From JBEKTY01 sp049515555 (GTDB taxonomy: Bacteria; Planctomycetota; Planctomycetia; Pirellulales; Thermoguttaceae): a stretch of DNA of 64,000 nt. Of the stretch, positions 1 to 10,600 are shown piece by piece. The notes under the pieces are model-generated. The model made no database searches. It was not told the origin of the DNA and saw only the letters and a list, made by a program, of their open reading frames with translations. Position 1 is the stretch's first letter, and each line of letters starts with the position of its first letter. The DNA lies in the NCBI GenBank assembly GCA_049515555.1, contig JBEKTY010000018.1, forward strand, positions 7,596 through 71,595, read 5' to 3'. A program made the position numbers and the translations under genes.

Positions 1-1286
1 CCGAAGGGCTTGCCGAACGTTCGGCCGGCCCCACGGCCCATCGACATCACGATGTTGACCTGCGGGTCTTCCTCGTTCTTCAGGATCAGCAGATCGCTGC
101 CGCGCTCGTATTCCCGGTAGCTATTGAGCGTGGGCGGGAAGGGCTCGTACATGGCCACCACGCGCTGGGGGCTGCCGGCCTGCCGCTTGGCCGCTTGGAC
201 CACGGCCGTTTCGCTTGCTGCGGAGCCGCCCTCGCCGCGGAACCAGAACGCCCGCAGCTTGGGATCGATGGCCAGGATTCGCCGGGCGTCGGCCGGGTCA
301 GTGATCGGCGACAGCGCGCCCCGCAAATAAGGGTTGGCCTTGAACGTCTCGGCCGTGGCGCCCATGCCGGCCACGTTGCAGCCGCCGTAGCTGGTCATGA
401 ACTCGTGATACTTGCCCGTGGCAACCCCGTCCATGACGAACGGACACAGGCCCAGGTCGTCGGTCGGATAGTCGGGGCGGAAGTTGGGCTTCCAGCGCTT
501 CTCGATGTCGGCGAAGGTCGCGCCCCGGGCGCTCCAGAAGTCGTAGCCGCTGGGGTAAAGCCCGAAGACGAACCGTTTGAGTCCGTCGGCCGGCGAGCCG
601 GCGGCCTGCGCCTCGCTGCCGGCCAGGTCTACCTTCACGCCCGGTTCGCCCAGGTAATACAGGAAGAACATCCGGAAGGCCAGGCCCTTGGTGTCGGGCG
701 TGTACTGCCGGTCGACCACCAGGTCGACCGTTACGTCGCCCGGCTGCTCGACGCTGAAGGGCGCCAGCAGCGTGCCGGCGCCCATCTTGTGCTTCTTGAA
801 GTCCCACACCCGCCGGCCGTTGGCGTAGATGTAACTGGGATGGTACTCGGCCAGCAGGACGTCGGTGCGGATTTGGAGCAGGTAACTGCGCAGGGGCTTG
901 GGATTGGCGCCTTCCTTGTAGCGGTGGAACCTGGCCCGCAGGCCGTACACCGGCCCGCCGTCGGTCAGCACGTAGTCCAGCACCGTGCTGTACCACTTGA
1001 ACGGCCGGCTGTAGAAGAACTCCAGATCCTCGGAGCGGTTTCCCATGACCATCCCGCCCAGGAAGCTGATGTAGGGCCAGCGGCCGGTGAACCAGTTGAC
1101 GGGTTGCTTGAAGTCCAGGCGCTTGGCCGCCAGGTCGCCGACCACGTTGTGCGGATCGATTTCGATCGTTCGCTGCCACTCCTTGCCGTGCTTCGCGAAG
1201 TCCTGGCCTGCCGGTGGCTGTGCGCGGGCAGCGGCGCACGCCGTCCAAACCGTCAGGAATGCTGCCACAAGCGCGGAATGTTGCAT
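1..1286 (-). CDS. Secreted protein of unknown function, C-terminus cut by window edge
   Basis: An open minus-strand frame runs from ATG at 1286 to the window edge with no stop, giving at least 428 residues. The N-terminus (MQHSALVAAFLTVWTACAAA, then RAQPPAG) is a typical Sec signal peptide with cleavage near ARA-QP. The body is rich in aromatic residues (stretches such as QPVNWFTGRWPYISFLGG and LTDGGPVYGLRARFHRYKEG), suggesting a beta-rich extracytoplasmic protein that may bind carbohydrate; that is inference only. I do not recognise the family. It starts 22 bases after the stop of the CehA/McbA-type gene on the same strand, so the two are probably cotranscribed. A GGGGAG sequence lies about 9 bases before the ATG. 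Overlapping open frames on both strands are by-products of the GC-rich third positions. Confidence 0.7.
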   Translation of the reverse strand, partial: MQHSALVAAFLTVWTACAAARAQPPAGQDFAKHGKEWQRTIEIDPHNVVGDLAAKRLDFKQPVNWFTGRWPYISFLGGMVMGNRSEDLEFFYSRPFKWYSTVLDYVLTDGGPVYGLRARFHRYKEGANPKPLRSYLLQIRTDVLLAEYHPSYIYANGRRVWDFKKHKMGAGTLLAPFSVEQPGDVTVDLVVDRQYTPDTKGLAFRMFFLYYLGEPGVKVDLAGSEAQAAGSPADGLKRFVFGLYPSGYDFWSARGATFADIEKRWKPNFRPDYPTDDLGLCPFVMDGVATGKYHEFMTSYGGCNVAGMGATAETFKANPYLRGALSPITDPADARRILAIDPKLRAFWFRGEGGSAASETAVVQAAKRQAGSPQRVVAMYEPFPPTLNSYREYERGSDLLILKNEEDPQVNIVMSMGRGAGRTFGKPF

Positions 1287-1308
1287 GGGAAACTCCCCGT
1301 ACGGTTCC

Positions 1309-3060
1309 TCAAGGTTTGTCGCACTTGGCAAGTTTCACGTCGAACTCCAGTTGGCCCAGCATGGCCCGCAGGTGGTTGTAGCCCTCGGGCGTGTAGAAGC
1401 CGGTAAAATCGCGGCAGAAGGCGAACAGCGGCGAATCCAGGTACAGGTCCTTGCTCACTTCCCGATAGCCGGCGGCGGTGATCGTCAGCCGGGCCGTGGC
1501 CGGGGCCTGGAACGTAACCCTGCCGCTGGGGCCGACTGCCAGCCGGGCGACTTCCCGGTTGGCGTCGGTCACGCACACGGCCGCGGCCACAGACTGCCCG
1601 CTTTGATCGCTTACCTTGACCGTGACCGTGGCCGGGGTGGGCTGCGGCCGGCGGAATCCCGCGGGCAGGAAGTACACCGGATCGGCGACCGCCACCTCGT
1701 AGATCTCCGCCGGCTGCCGCCAGGCGGCCAGGCAGGCCGGGTCGGCACAAGTCGCGGTTACGCGCAGCGCATACCAGGCGAAGGCCGTGTCGCCCAGCTC
1801 GAACTCGCCCGACCACTGGCGGGCCTGCCGGCTCCGCAGGTCCCGCGCCTCGACGATCTCGCCGTTGCGGACGACTTGCACCGCGACCAAGGTTTCGCCG
1901 GGCAAGGGGCCGGACCAGGCCCTGACGCGGGCCTTGTGCCGCCGGCCATCGGCGGGAAATTCCGCCCCCGGCCGCCGGCCGGCCACGTCGACCAACAGCA
2001 TGGGGCCCGAGCTGGCCACGCACTGGCCCTCGCGGATGCCCTGGGCGAGCTTGGACCACGCAAACGGCCCGTCCAGGTGCGTATACGTGCGGAAGCGGCC
2101 GGCCTGCCCGTTGATGATCGAGCCGTCGGTATTGGCGGTCCCGGCCACCTTGTAACCCATGTTCAAGAGGTTCCACCACACCCGCTCGTGCTGGAAGAAC
2201 ACCGGCTCGCCGTCGTTGAAGATGTCCACGGCATCGTAGCCCTGTCCGACGGCGTAATCGAAGGCGATTTCGCTGGCCCAATTCGAGACGAAGTTGCCCT
2301 GGTTGAACCAGAACCGCGCCGGGTGGGCCAACGTTACGACCGCCCCCTGGCGGTGGATCTCCTGCAAGATGCGGAAATTGGGCCCGGTGAACCAGAACGC
2401 CTTGTCGAAAGGCCGCTCTTCCATGCCCACGATGCAGCCGTGGCCATAGCAATGCAGGTTGCCGCCGGCCCCGCCGTCGTCCGGGCCCATGTAGCACTTG
2501 GGGCTCTCCATGTTCCAGTGCACGGCCACCTGCGGCGTGCTGGCTTCCCGCGCCATCCGCTGTAGCTCCGCCAGCGGCGGCCAGCCGAAATCAGGCGTCC
2601 ACCACTGTGCGACCTGGATGTAATCCAAGCCGTTGGCTTCGGCCAGCCGCGCGGCGTCGGCGAACGTCTGCGGACGGTCTGCCCGACCGTGCTGGCCGTG
2701 CAGGTGGCTCTCGCCGCAATACCAGCCCAGGCCCTTTACGTCGTAACGTTTCTTGAGGGTGACGTGCTTCTCGGTCAGCCCCTCGGGCAGGTCGAGCTCC
2801 ATGCGCACGGCGTCGTAGTCGAAACCGTGGCGGACCAGCAGCGTCTGCTTGCCGGCCGGCAGCGACAGCTCGCCGCGGCCGCGCTGCCAGGCCTGGGCGA
2901 TCATGTAGCCGCCCCGAAAGGCCTGCGCCCGAAACGCAATGGCCTTCCCGGCCTCGTCGTCGACCGCCAGCCTCAGCGTGACACTTCCCGCCGGCCGGAC
3001 CAGCGCCAGCACCGCGATCAGGGCCAACGGCATGCGCAGGGAAAAGGGCGTTTTCAACAT
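1309..3060 (-). CDS. CehA/McbA-family metallohydrolase (PHP-like), exported
   Basis: A 583-residue protein with a signal peptide (LALIAVLALVRPAGS, cleavage around residue 27). After an N-terminal beta domain, a PHP-like metal site begins at GESHLHGQHGRADR (about residues 125-140, the HxH motif), followed by a helix LAEANGLDYIQVAQWW and later VTLAHPARFW, which supplies another metal-ligand His. CehA/McbA relatives hydrolyse carbamate or phosphoester bonds, or are simply annotated as PHP-domain metallohydrolases; the substrate here cannot be told. The C-terminal third contains carboxypeptidase-regulatory-like beta repeats (VTVKVSDQSGQSVAAAVCVT). An internal Met at 3033 is an alternative start that still keeps a signal peptide. 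It lies between the GT87-like gene and the secreted unknown, all on the minus strand. Confidence 0.82.
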   Translation of the reverse strand: MLKTPFSLRMPLALIAVLALVRPAGSVTLRLAVDDEAGKAIAFRAQAFRGGYMIAQAWQRGRGELSLPAGKQTLLVRHGFDYDAVRMELDLPEGLTEKHVTLKKRYDVKGLGWYCGESHLHGQHGRADRPQTFADAARLAEANGLDYIQVAQWWTPDFGWPPLAELQRMAREASTPQVAVHWNMESPKCYMGPDDGGAGGNLHCYGHGCIVGMEERPFDKAFWFTGPNFRILQEIHRQGAVVTLAHPARFWFNQGNFVSNWASEIAFDYAVGQGYDAVDIFNDGEPVFFQHERVWWNLLNMGYKVAGTANTDGSIINGQAGRFRTYTHLDGPFAWSKLAQGIREGQCVASSGPMLLVDVAGRRPGAEFPADGRRHKARVRAWSGPLPGETLVAVQVVRNGEIVEARDLRSRQARQWSGEFELGDTAFAWYALRVTATCADPACLAAWRQPAEIYEVAVADPVYFLPAGFRRPQPTPATVTVKVSDQSGQSVAAAVCVTDANREVARLAVGPSGRVTFQAPATARLTITAAGYREVSKDLYLDSPLFAFCRDFTGFYTPEGYNHLRAMLGQLEFDVKLAKCDKP

Positions 3061-3103
3061 GGCTGTAGTCTAATCGGGCGTGCGCGGCCATACAAGCGCC
3101 GCG

Positions 3104-3166
3104 ATGTATCCGGCACACTCCGTGTGCCGCTGGAAGAAAACGGCACACGGAGTGTGCCGGATACAT
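3104..3166. repeat. Palindromic repeat, family A (GGCACACxxxGTGTGCC)
   Basis: A perfect inverted repeat: 26-base arms (3104-3129 and 3141-3166) around an 11-base loop. The core is GGCACACTCCGTGTGCC, itself palindromic. Right arm ends one base before the stop codon of the GT87-like gene. The same core appears at 32978-33032 and, tandemly, at 39535-39622, so this is a dispersed element and not just a gene-specific terminator, although it could act as one. No U-run follows. Confidence 0.9.
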
Positions 3167-4435
3167 TTATGCTGCCTGGCATTGCGGCGGCGCGTTCCAC
3201 GCCACGTGGAACATCGCCCACAAGGCCACCACGCCCGTCAGGCTGAAGCCGATCCCCAGGTACAGCACGGCGGCGAGCACCGTCATGGTGGCATACAGGA
3301 GAATGCCGCTTCGCCACTGCGGCGACGACCACAGGAACACCAGCGGCACGGCCGCCAGCGTGAGGTCGTAAACCAGCAGGTAGGGCGGCATGAGCAGCAG
3401 GAACAGGCCCACGCAGGCATATTCATAGCTAACGCCGGCCGGCAAGTAGTTCTCGTACTCATCACGCTCCGCGTGATGCTGTGCCTCTCGCGGAGCGAGA
3501 GGAGTACGGGCAGCGCCGGCCTGCCAGGGACGCCGGGACCAGAGCAGGCGGCACAACAGGAGGGCCGCCGCGCCGGCGGCCAGCACGTATGCGATCCGCA
3601 TGGGCAGCACCCGCACGGCCTTGTCGTAGCCCTGCATCCACATCACGTTGCTGACGACGCCGGGCAACGATTGCTCGAAGATGGGCGAATAGCGGAATGC
3701 GCGGGTAATGGCGGCGATGGCGGGCATGGCCCGCAGGTAATCCAGGCATACGCCGGGCCCCAGCAGGGCGGCGACGGCCAGGCCCTGGGCCGCCAGCCCG
3801 GCCGCCAGGCCCAACAATGCCCGCCGATCGCGCCGCAGGGCCAGCCAGAGCAGGATGGCCACGGCGAATTGCGGCTTGACGGCCAGTGCCGACAGCAGCA
3901 GGCCGGCCCAGCCCGGGTTGCCACGCTGGTGCAGGGCCAGCCCGCCTGCAACCACCAACAGCAGCACGGGCGCCAGGTGCCCGGCGCCGATGGCGATCCA
4001 CACGGGCAGCAGTGCGGCCAGGGCCATCAAGGCGTTGATCCGCCATGGCCGGGCCAGGGGCATGGTCCGATAGAATATCCAGCCGGCGCCCGCAAAGCAC
4101 GTTGCCTGGATGATCCACCAGGCGGCCAAGGCGTGGGGATACGAGAGGCGAGCCAGGGGCGCCATTACGATCGCCATTGTGGGGGGATAGAGGGAATACA
4201 GGCCCGAAGCGCGCAGCGGCCGCTGCAAGGCCCGAAAGTACGGCTGATCGTAAAGATGCCCGGTCTCGCCCCGGTTGACGACCTGCCCGGCCGTGTAGAA
4301 CTGTAAGAAATCGCCCCCATAGGCGCCCGATTTGGGGTCGGCGTTGAGCAGCATAGCCACCCACGCACTGAAGATCACCAGGGCCACCAAGACCCCCAGG
4401 ATCCAATCGCTCAACCGCCAGCGGGACATCGGCAT
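3167..4435 (-). CDS. GT87-like (DUF2029) polytopic membrane glycosyltransferase
   Basis: A 422-residue integral membrane protein with about ten hydrophobic segments (for example DWILGVLVALVIFSAWVAML near the N-terminus). The motif GGDFLQFYTAGQVVNRGETG followed by HLYD is characteristic of the GT87/DUF2029 family, whose characterised members are polyprenyl-phosphate-mannose dependent mannosyltransferases; the first-loop Asp is the presumed catalytic acid. The donor and acceptor here are unknown. At about residues 309-328 a hydrophilic stretch (RTPLAPREAQHHAERDEYEN) is encoded by a palindromic repeat at 3455-3507 that sits in frame in a loop between membrane segments. Divergent from the RHS gene. 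Confidence 0.75.
   Translation of the reverse strand: MPMSRWRLSDWILGVLVALVIFSAWVAMLLNADPKSGAYGGDFLQFYTAGQVVNRGETGHLYDQPYFRALQRPLRASGLYSLYPPTMAIVMAPLARLSYPHALAAWWIIQATCFAGAGWIFYRTMPLARPWRINALMALAALLPVWIAIGAGHLAPVLLLVVAGGLALHQRGNPGWAGLLLSALAVKPQFAVAILLWLALRRDRRALLGLAAGLAAQGLAVAALLGPGVCLDYLRAMPAIAAITRAFRYSPIFEQSLPGVVSNVMWMQGYDKAVRVLPMRIAYVLAAGAAALLLCRLLWSRRPWQAGAARTPLAPREAQHHAERDEYENYLPAGVSYEYACVGLFLLLMPPYLLVYDLTLAAVPLVFLWSSPQWRSGILLYATMTVLAAVLYLGIGFSLTGVVALWAMFHVAWNAPPQCQAA
3455..3507. repeat. In-frame palindromic repeat, family E, inside the GT87-like gene
   Basis: Outer arms GTACTC/GAGTAC flank two small hairpins: ATCACGCTCCGCGTGAT and CTCTCGCGGAGCGAGAG. The second is shared with the intergenic element at 46832-46857 (GTACTCCTCTCGCTCCGCGAGAGGAG). 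The element is translated within the GT87-like protein without breaking the frame. Confidence 0.75.
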
Positions 4436-4545
4436 TCGGCTCCGGCACTGAGAGGCTTATCAAGTTTAGGCTGGAGATTTGCAGATCGGGGGTGAGAACC
4501 GCACAAACGGCCACCTATGCCGAAAGAAATTTTTTCGCCAGCCTC

Positions 4546-4573
4546 TTGAGATCTTTGCGGGGCGTGGTACACT
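4546..4573 (+). promoter_or_regulatory. Candidate sigma-70 promoter for the RHS gene
   Basis: TTGAGA (4546-4551) and TACACT (4568-4573) are separated by 16 bases: 5/6 and 4/6 matches to consensus. It lies in the divergent interval and predicts a transcript start near 4580, which favours translation from ATG 4665 over the in-frame ATG at 4479. Confidence 0.4.
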
Positions 4574-4664
4574 AACGGCTATCCGGTGGGCCATTCTGGT
4601 TCCGCACCCATGGTTATGCCGCTTCTTGTCGGCCCGCAAGGCCGCTCTAACGCATAGGTGCTCC

Positions 4665-7600
4665 ATGGGCCTGGTCGCGTGGTGGTGGGCGGCGGATTCT
4701 TCTTTTCGGCGATTCCTCGCGGCGCTTGAACGGGGCGACAGGGGCGGAAAGAGTCGCCGATCCCGCGGGGGGGTGCGCGAGTACCTGACCCAGCGGTGGC
4801 TCGCCAGCGAGCCCCTTGAGGACCGGCGGCTGATGTCGGTCGTTCCGCTGCCCGTGCCGCTGCCCAATCCGTTCGTGTACAACAACCCGGTCGAGCAGCC
4901 TTTCGAGCAGGCCCTGGGCTCGCCGACGCCGGCGTCGCGCCTGCCCAACGGGTTCCGCGGGCTGCACGTGGGCCTGGCCCTGGGCACGGGCGTGCCCGTG
5001 CTCAGCAGCTATGCGAACTGTTTCGCCGTCTCGGCCAGCATGGCCTTTCCTGCCCCCGTGGGTGCGATTTCCGTGAACCCCACGGGGCCGACCACCGCCA
5101 CGCACACCGACACCTGGACCGAAAACGGCAACAACTATTCGGCCCTGGAATCGGACACCTCGGAGCTGAGCGTGAACGCGGCCTTTAACAATGGCCAGTG
5201 GACGTACACCGAGACGGTCACCTCCAGCTTTACGATCAGCACCACCGATCTGACGAACAGCAGCGGCTCGACGCAGTCCTCGGGCGACTATAACTATACG
5301 TTCAGCGCCTGGGTGGTCCCAAATTCCTACTCGACGTTCAGCTACTATTGTACGCTGGCCGACGCCACGGCCCGGGGCACGGCGGCCGGGCCCATGTCCA
5401 TGGCCAACGGCCGGCCGATGAGCGATTGCTGGCAGGAGACGGCCAGTTGCACCGGGAACATTAACAACGACATCAGCCTGAGCAGCGGCTCGGCCACGTA
5501 CGGCCAGGGCGGCTGGGGCAGTATGTCCGCCTCCTACTGGACGGGCGGCTGGAGCGGCAGCGGCAGCTACATTGCAAGCCAGCCCTACACCGACCCCAGC
5601 AACAGCACGCTCACCGGCAGCGGCTGGGAGAGCGGCTACCGCGGTACCTCGTACGACTACTGCGCGGGCTATTCCAGCGGCAGCGGCAGCGGCTCGGGCT
5701 ACGGCAGCTCCAGCGGGATCGGCTGGGGCTACACCTCGCAGAGCCGATCGGACGCTTACGGCTATGCGGCCTCCGGCAGCAGCGGGGCGCGCAACGAATC
5801 GGGCGGCTACTCCGGCGGCAGCTACTACTCCGCCTCGTTCACGCCCTACTCCAGTTGGGGCTGCCCCTACTGGTGGGAGAGCTCGGGCTACGGCAACTCG
5901 TACGATAGCGGCAGCTACGCCTCATCGTACCCGGAGAGCGGCGGCTACTCCAATCCCAGCAGCGACGGTTCGATAAGCGGCACGTATTCAGGCACGGGGT
6001 ACGACAACACGTCGTACAACCACAACGCCGGCTGGAGCTGTTCCGGCGGGATGTGGCAGGCCACCAGCGGCTCGGGGACCCAACGGGCCTCCGGCGGCGA
6101 CAACCTCTCGTATTCCGGCAGCGGCAGCTACGCCGACTCCGGCAGCGGCTATACCGACAGCGGCGCGCTGGGCGAAAACGGCACTGAGAATGATACCTAC
6201 AACGACACGACGAATTTGACCCTCAGTTCGATGGGCACTTGGTCCTCGGGCAGCACCTGCGGCACGGCCACCGGCAGCGGCTACGACGATACTTCCTATT
6301 CCGGCGGCGGCGGCTTTACCGACGCCTCGGACAACATCAGCGGCACTTTCACGGAGAACGGCTGGGACGACGAGAGCTACACCTTGAGCGACAGCGGCAG
6401 CGGAGGCGCCGGCTCGTGGACCCCGACCAGCGGCAGCGGCTCGGACACCGACTCCGCGGGCGACCACTACACCTACACCGGCAGCGGCAGCCTGATCGGC
6501 AGCGGCGCCGGCAGCGGCTTCACCGTCACCAGCGGCACGCAGAGCGAGTCGGGCGGCGACACTGATTCCTATAGCGACACGGCCGGCTACGCGATGAGCT
6601 CCGACGGCATGTGGGACGAGAGCAGCGGCAGCGGCGGCGCCTCGGACAGCGGCTACGACGATTGGTCCTACTCCGAGAGCGGCAACTACGCGGCCGGCGA
6701 CGCCTCCCTGAGCGGCACGTTCTCGGAAAACGGCAGCGACGACGGTTCCTACGGCGACAACGTGGGCTTGGGCTATTCCGGCGGGGCCTGGTCGGCCTCG
6801 AGCGGCTCCGGCAGCGTGTCGGACTCGGGCGGCAACAACGACTCGTACAACTTGTGCGGCAGCTTCGCCGACTCCAGCGGCGGCGTTAGCGCCAGCGGCA
6901 CCGATAGCGTGTCGGGCAGCGACAACGTGACCTACGGCGACACGGCGAGCTACTCGCTGGGCTCGGGCGGCGCGTGGAACGAGGGCTCGGACAGCGGCTG
7001 GGCCAGCGGCGGCGGCTCTTTCAATCCGTCGGCCTCCGGCGGCGGCAGCTACTCGGGGAGCTGGACCGACCTGACCCCGCCGATTAGCGCCGATCGCCCG
7101 CCGGGCGGTTGTTCCGCCCCGTCGTTCCAGGTCCCCAACGGCACGCCCACCAGCGGCACTTTCCAGGCCGGCGGCGGCGACGGCGTCACCTACGGCTTCA
7201 ACGTGTCCGACTCCGGCTACGGCGGCTCCGACAGCCCGTCGGGCACGCTGACCGAAACCGACGTGGGCAGCGCCTACGACTCCTACGGCGGCAGCGGCTC
7301 GTATTGCGCCAGCGGCGGCAGCGGTACGGTCGGCCAGTCGGGCAACGACAACGAGTCCTACAGCCTGACTTCGACCTACCGGCTCGCCGCGGACGGCTCC
7401 TGGCGGGCCTCCGGCGGCTGCGGCACCGATACGGGCAGCGGGACCGCTACGGCCGGCTACTCCGGCGGCGGCTCGTGCTGCCTCAGCCCCATCTACGGCA
7501 CCTTCGATAGCGGCGACAGCGACACCAGCACCTACGGCTATTCGCTGGGCGAATCGTGCGACAGGTCGGGCAACTGGACCGCCACCAGCGGCACGGGCAC

Positions 7601-10600
7601 GGGCACCGACACGGGCGGCAACTACTACGGCTATTACGGCAACGGCACCTACTGGGGCCCCCCGGCCAGCGGCACGCTGACGCAGGACCAGAGCGGCACG
7701 TTCAACTACAACGACAGCGCCGGCTACACGCTGGCCGGCGGCAGTTGGCTGGCCAACTCCGGCAGCGGAAATACCTCCGGCAGCGATTACGCCTACAGCA
7801 GCTACTCCGGCAGCGGCGTTCCTTATAGCCGCAGCGACCTGAGCACCTACGCCCTCAGCGGCACGGTCTGGCCAAACGGCTACCAGAGCGGGTCGGACAA
7901 TTATCAAACCACCCTGGGCGTCAACGCCCAAGGCAACTGGATAAACACCACCGGCAGCGGCAGCGCTCATCAAGAGAGCGGCAACGGCTGCACCTACGGC
8001 GGCAGCGGCTCGCTGTCGAGCTCCTCGGGCAGCGGCAGCAATTATTCCTGGTTCACCAGCATGGCCGGCGAGCACGGCAGCCAGTACGACAGCCAGGGGC
8101 AAACCCAGGCCTGGACGCTGGGCTCCGGGCAGTGGTCGGCCAGCGGCGCGCCCCAGGACTGGACGATTGCCAGCGGCGAGTCGGCCTACAACTTCTCGGC
8201 CAGCGGCGGCTCGGTGGCCACCGACGCGGGCGGCACGCTGACGAAGAGCTTCAATGAGCAGGTGGGATCGGACACGTTCACGCCGGCCAGCGGCGGCTCG
8301 AGCGGCAGCGGCGCGGCCACCTATGGTGGCAGCGCGTGCTACTCCGGCCCTTCCTCGGGTTGGGCCACCACGACCCAGGCCTCCGACAATTGGTCCCAAC
8401 CGACCACGGCCGGCCAGAACAACGTGTGGGGCGCCTACGGCCAGTCGACCTACAACTACGATCAGTCGGCGCCCGGCTTCGGCGGCAACGATTACACGCA
8501 AGCAGGCGGGCAGAACGAGGGCGGCATCGGCACGCCGCCCACCAACGCCGACGGCCAGTACGGTCCCGGCTGCTGGGCTCACCCCAACTGTGAAATTAGC
8601 CCGGCGGCGGGAGCAGGGATTAGGGATTGGGGATTAGGGATTGGCGGCGGGCAGGCCGCGGGCTCCCCTCTCCTTCCGGGAGAGGGCCAGGGTGAGGGCC
8701 TGTCTCTATTTGCTAATCTCCAATCCCTGATCCCCTGGTCCTCCAATCCCCAATCCCTAATCCCCTCCGCCACCGCTAGCCGCGACGCGGCGGGCAATCT
8801 CACCTCGCTGACCGACGCCAATGGCGGCGTTACCCGGTTCTCCTACGACCCGGCCGGAAACCTCGCTTCGCTGACTGACCCGGTAGGCAATACCACCAGC
8901 TTCTTGTACGACGGCCAGGGCCGCCTCACGCAAGAAACCGACGGCCTTGGCAACAGCCGGTCGTTCGCCTACGACTCTTCGGGCAACCTGGCGCAGTACA
9001 CCGACCGCAACGGCCAGGTTCGCCAGTTCCAGTACGATCCATCCGGCAACGTCACGGCGGAAACCTGGTACGCCGGGGGACTGTCCCAAGTTTCGTCCGA
9101 CGAAACTGGGACTGTCCCCTTAACGGCGACGCCCGAGAACACGATTCAGTACACTCGGAATTCGGCCGGGCGGATAACGTCGGAATCCGATAACAGCACG
9201 GCCGATACCTACACCTACGACTCCGTCGGGCAAATCACCAGCACGACGGAGAGCAGCGTGGGCGGGCCGACCGTCACGCTGGCGTGTCAGTACAATCCGG
9301 CGGGCGAGCGGACCGAGATGGCGGCCACGATCGACGGCACGGCTGACTTCGTGGACGATTACACCTACAATTCGCTGGGGCAGGTTACGGCGGTTCACCA
9401 GCACGGCGTTACCGGCGGCGATGCCGTAGCGGACGTGCAGGTGGATTTCGCGTATAATACGGCCGGGGAGGTGGCCACGGTGGATCGTTACCAGGACGGG
9501 CAATTGGCAGTCGAGGGCGACTACTCGTATGATTCGCTCGGCCGGCTGGTGGGCCTGGTGTACCACCAAGGCACAACGACACTAAGCAGCTACGCATGGA
9601 CCTACAGCGGTGATTCCCCCGTCGCCAGTGCCTCACCGCTGGCGCCCTGGTCGCCTACTGGCGGGCTGATGCCGGTCCACGATACGAGCGGCGTGACCGA
9701 GGCGCTTATGTCCGGCGGCCTGGCGGGCGCTGACCTGCTGGCCTCCTGCACCTCGATCGACGGCACGGCCAGCTACGCCTACGATCCGACGGGGCAGCTC
9801 GTTGGCGCAACTTACACTGGCGGGCAGGCGAGCGAAACGTACAGCTACGATGCCAACGGCAACCGTACCACTGCCAACGGCAGCACTTGCGTGACCGGGC
9901 CGGACAACGAGCTTCTCAGCGACGGAACGTACGCCTACGCTTACGATGCCGAAGGGAATCGGACAGCGAAGTTCATCGACAGCAACCACGACGGTGTGCT
10001 CGGCGTGGGCGACACCAATGTCACCGTTTACGCCTGGGACAACCGCAACCGGTTGGCGAGCGTAACGACCTACGCGACGTTCGGCGGTGCACCGACGCAA
10101 ATCGTCGACTACCTGTACGACGCCGAGAACCGATGGATCGGCGAGACGATTTCGGTTCCCGGCCAAGCCCCGCACCAGGTCCGCTTCGTGTACGACGGCA
10201 ACCAGATCGTGCTGGAGTTCGACAAGGATGGCAGCGGTGTCGCGACGGGCGCCGATCTTTCGCATCGCTACCTCTGGCAGCCCAACGCCGTCGATCAAAT
10301 CCTGGCCGACGAGCAATTGTCCCCTCTCCCTCCGGGAGAGGGCCAGGGTGAGGGCGTCCCGATTTCCCAGCCCGGGACCGTAGTGTTCCCGCTCACCGAC
10401 AACCTGGGCACCGTCCGCGACCTGGCCCAGTACGACCCGACGACGCAGAGCACGTTAGTCGTAGCCCACCGCGTCTACAGCGCCTTCGGCCAACTCGTAA
10501 GCCAAACGAACCCCTCGAATCCACAAGCTGCCGCGGTGGATTGCCTGTTCGGCTTCACCGGCCGCCCGTTCGACACGGCCACGGGCCTGCAAAACAACCT

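Noticed and set aside
195..1406. Plus-strand 403-codon frame at the left edge
   Set aside because: The minus-strand frame over the same DNA has a signal peptide, continues off the window edge and fits the spacing with its neighbour.
3104..3166. A simple Rho-independent terminator
   Set aside because: No T-run on either side and the same palindrome is present at other loci, so a dispersed repeat is the better description; termination activity cannot be excluded.
4479..4664. Using ATG 4479 as the start of the RHS protein
   Set aside because: It lies upstream of the best promoter, and the extra residues look non-coding (mixed composition with no signal or conserved motif).
5988..8582. An 864-codon minus-strand open frame antisense to the RHS gene
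   Set aside because: It consists of Ala/Arg/Gly/Val-rich sequence mirroring the Gly/Ser/Tyr codons of the plus strand. It lacks a ribosome site and any domain; it is a by-product of codon bias.
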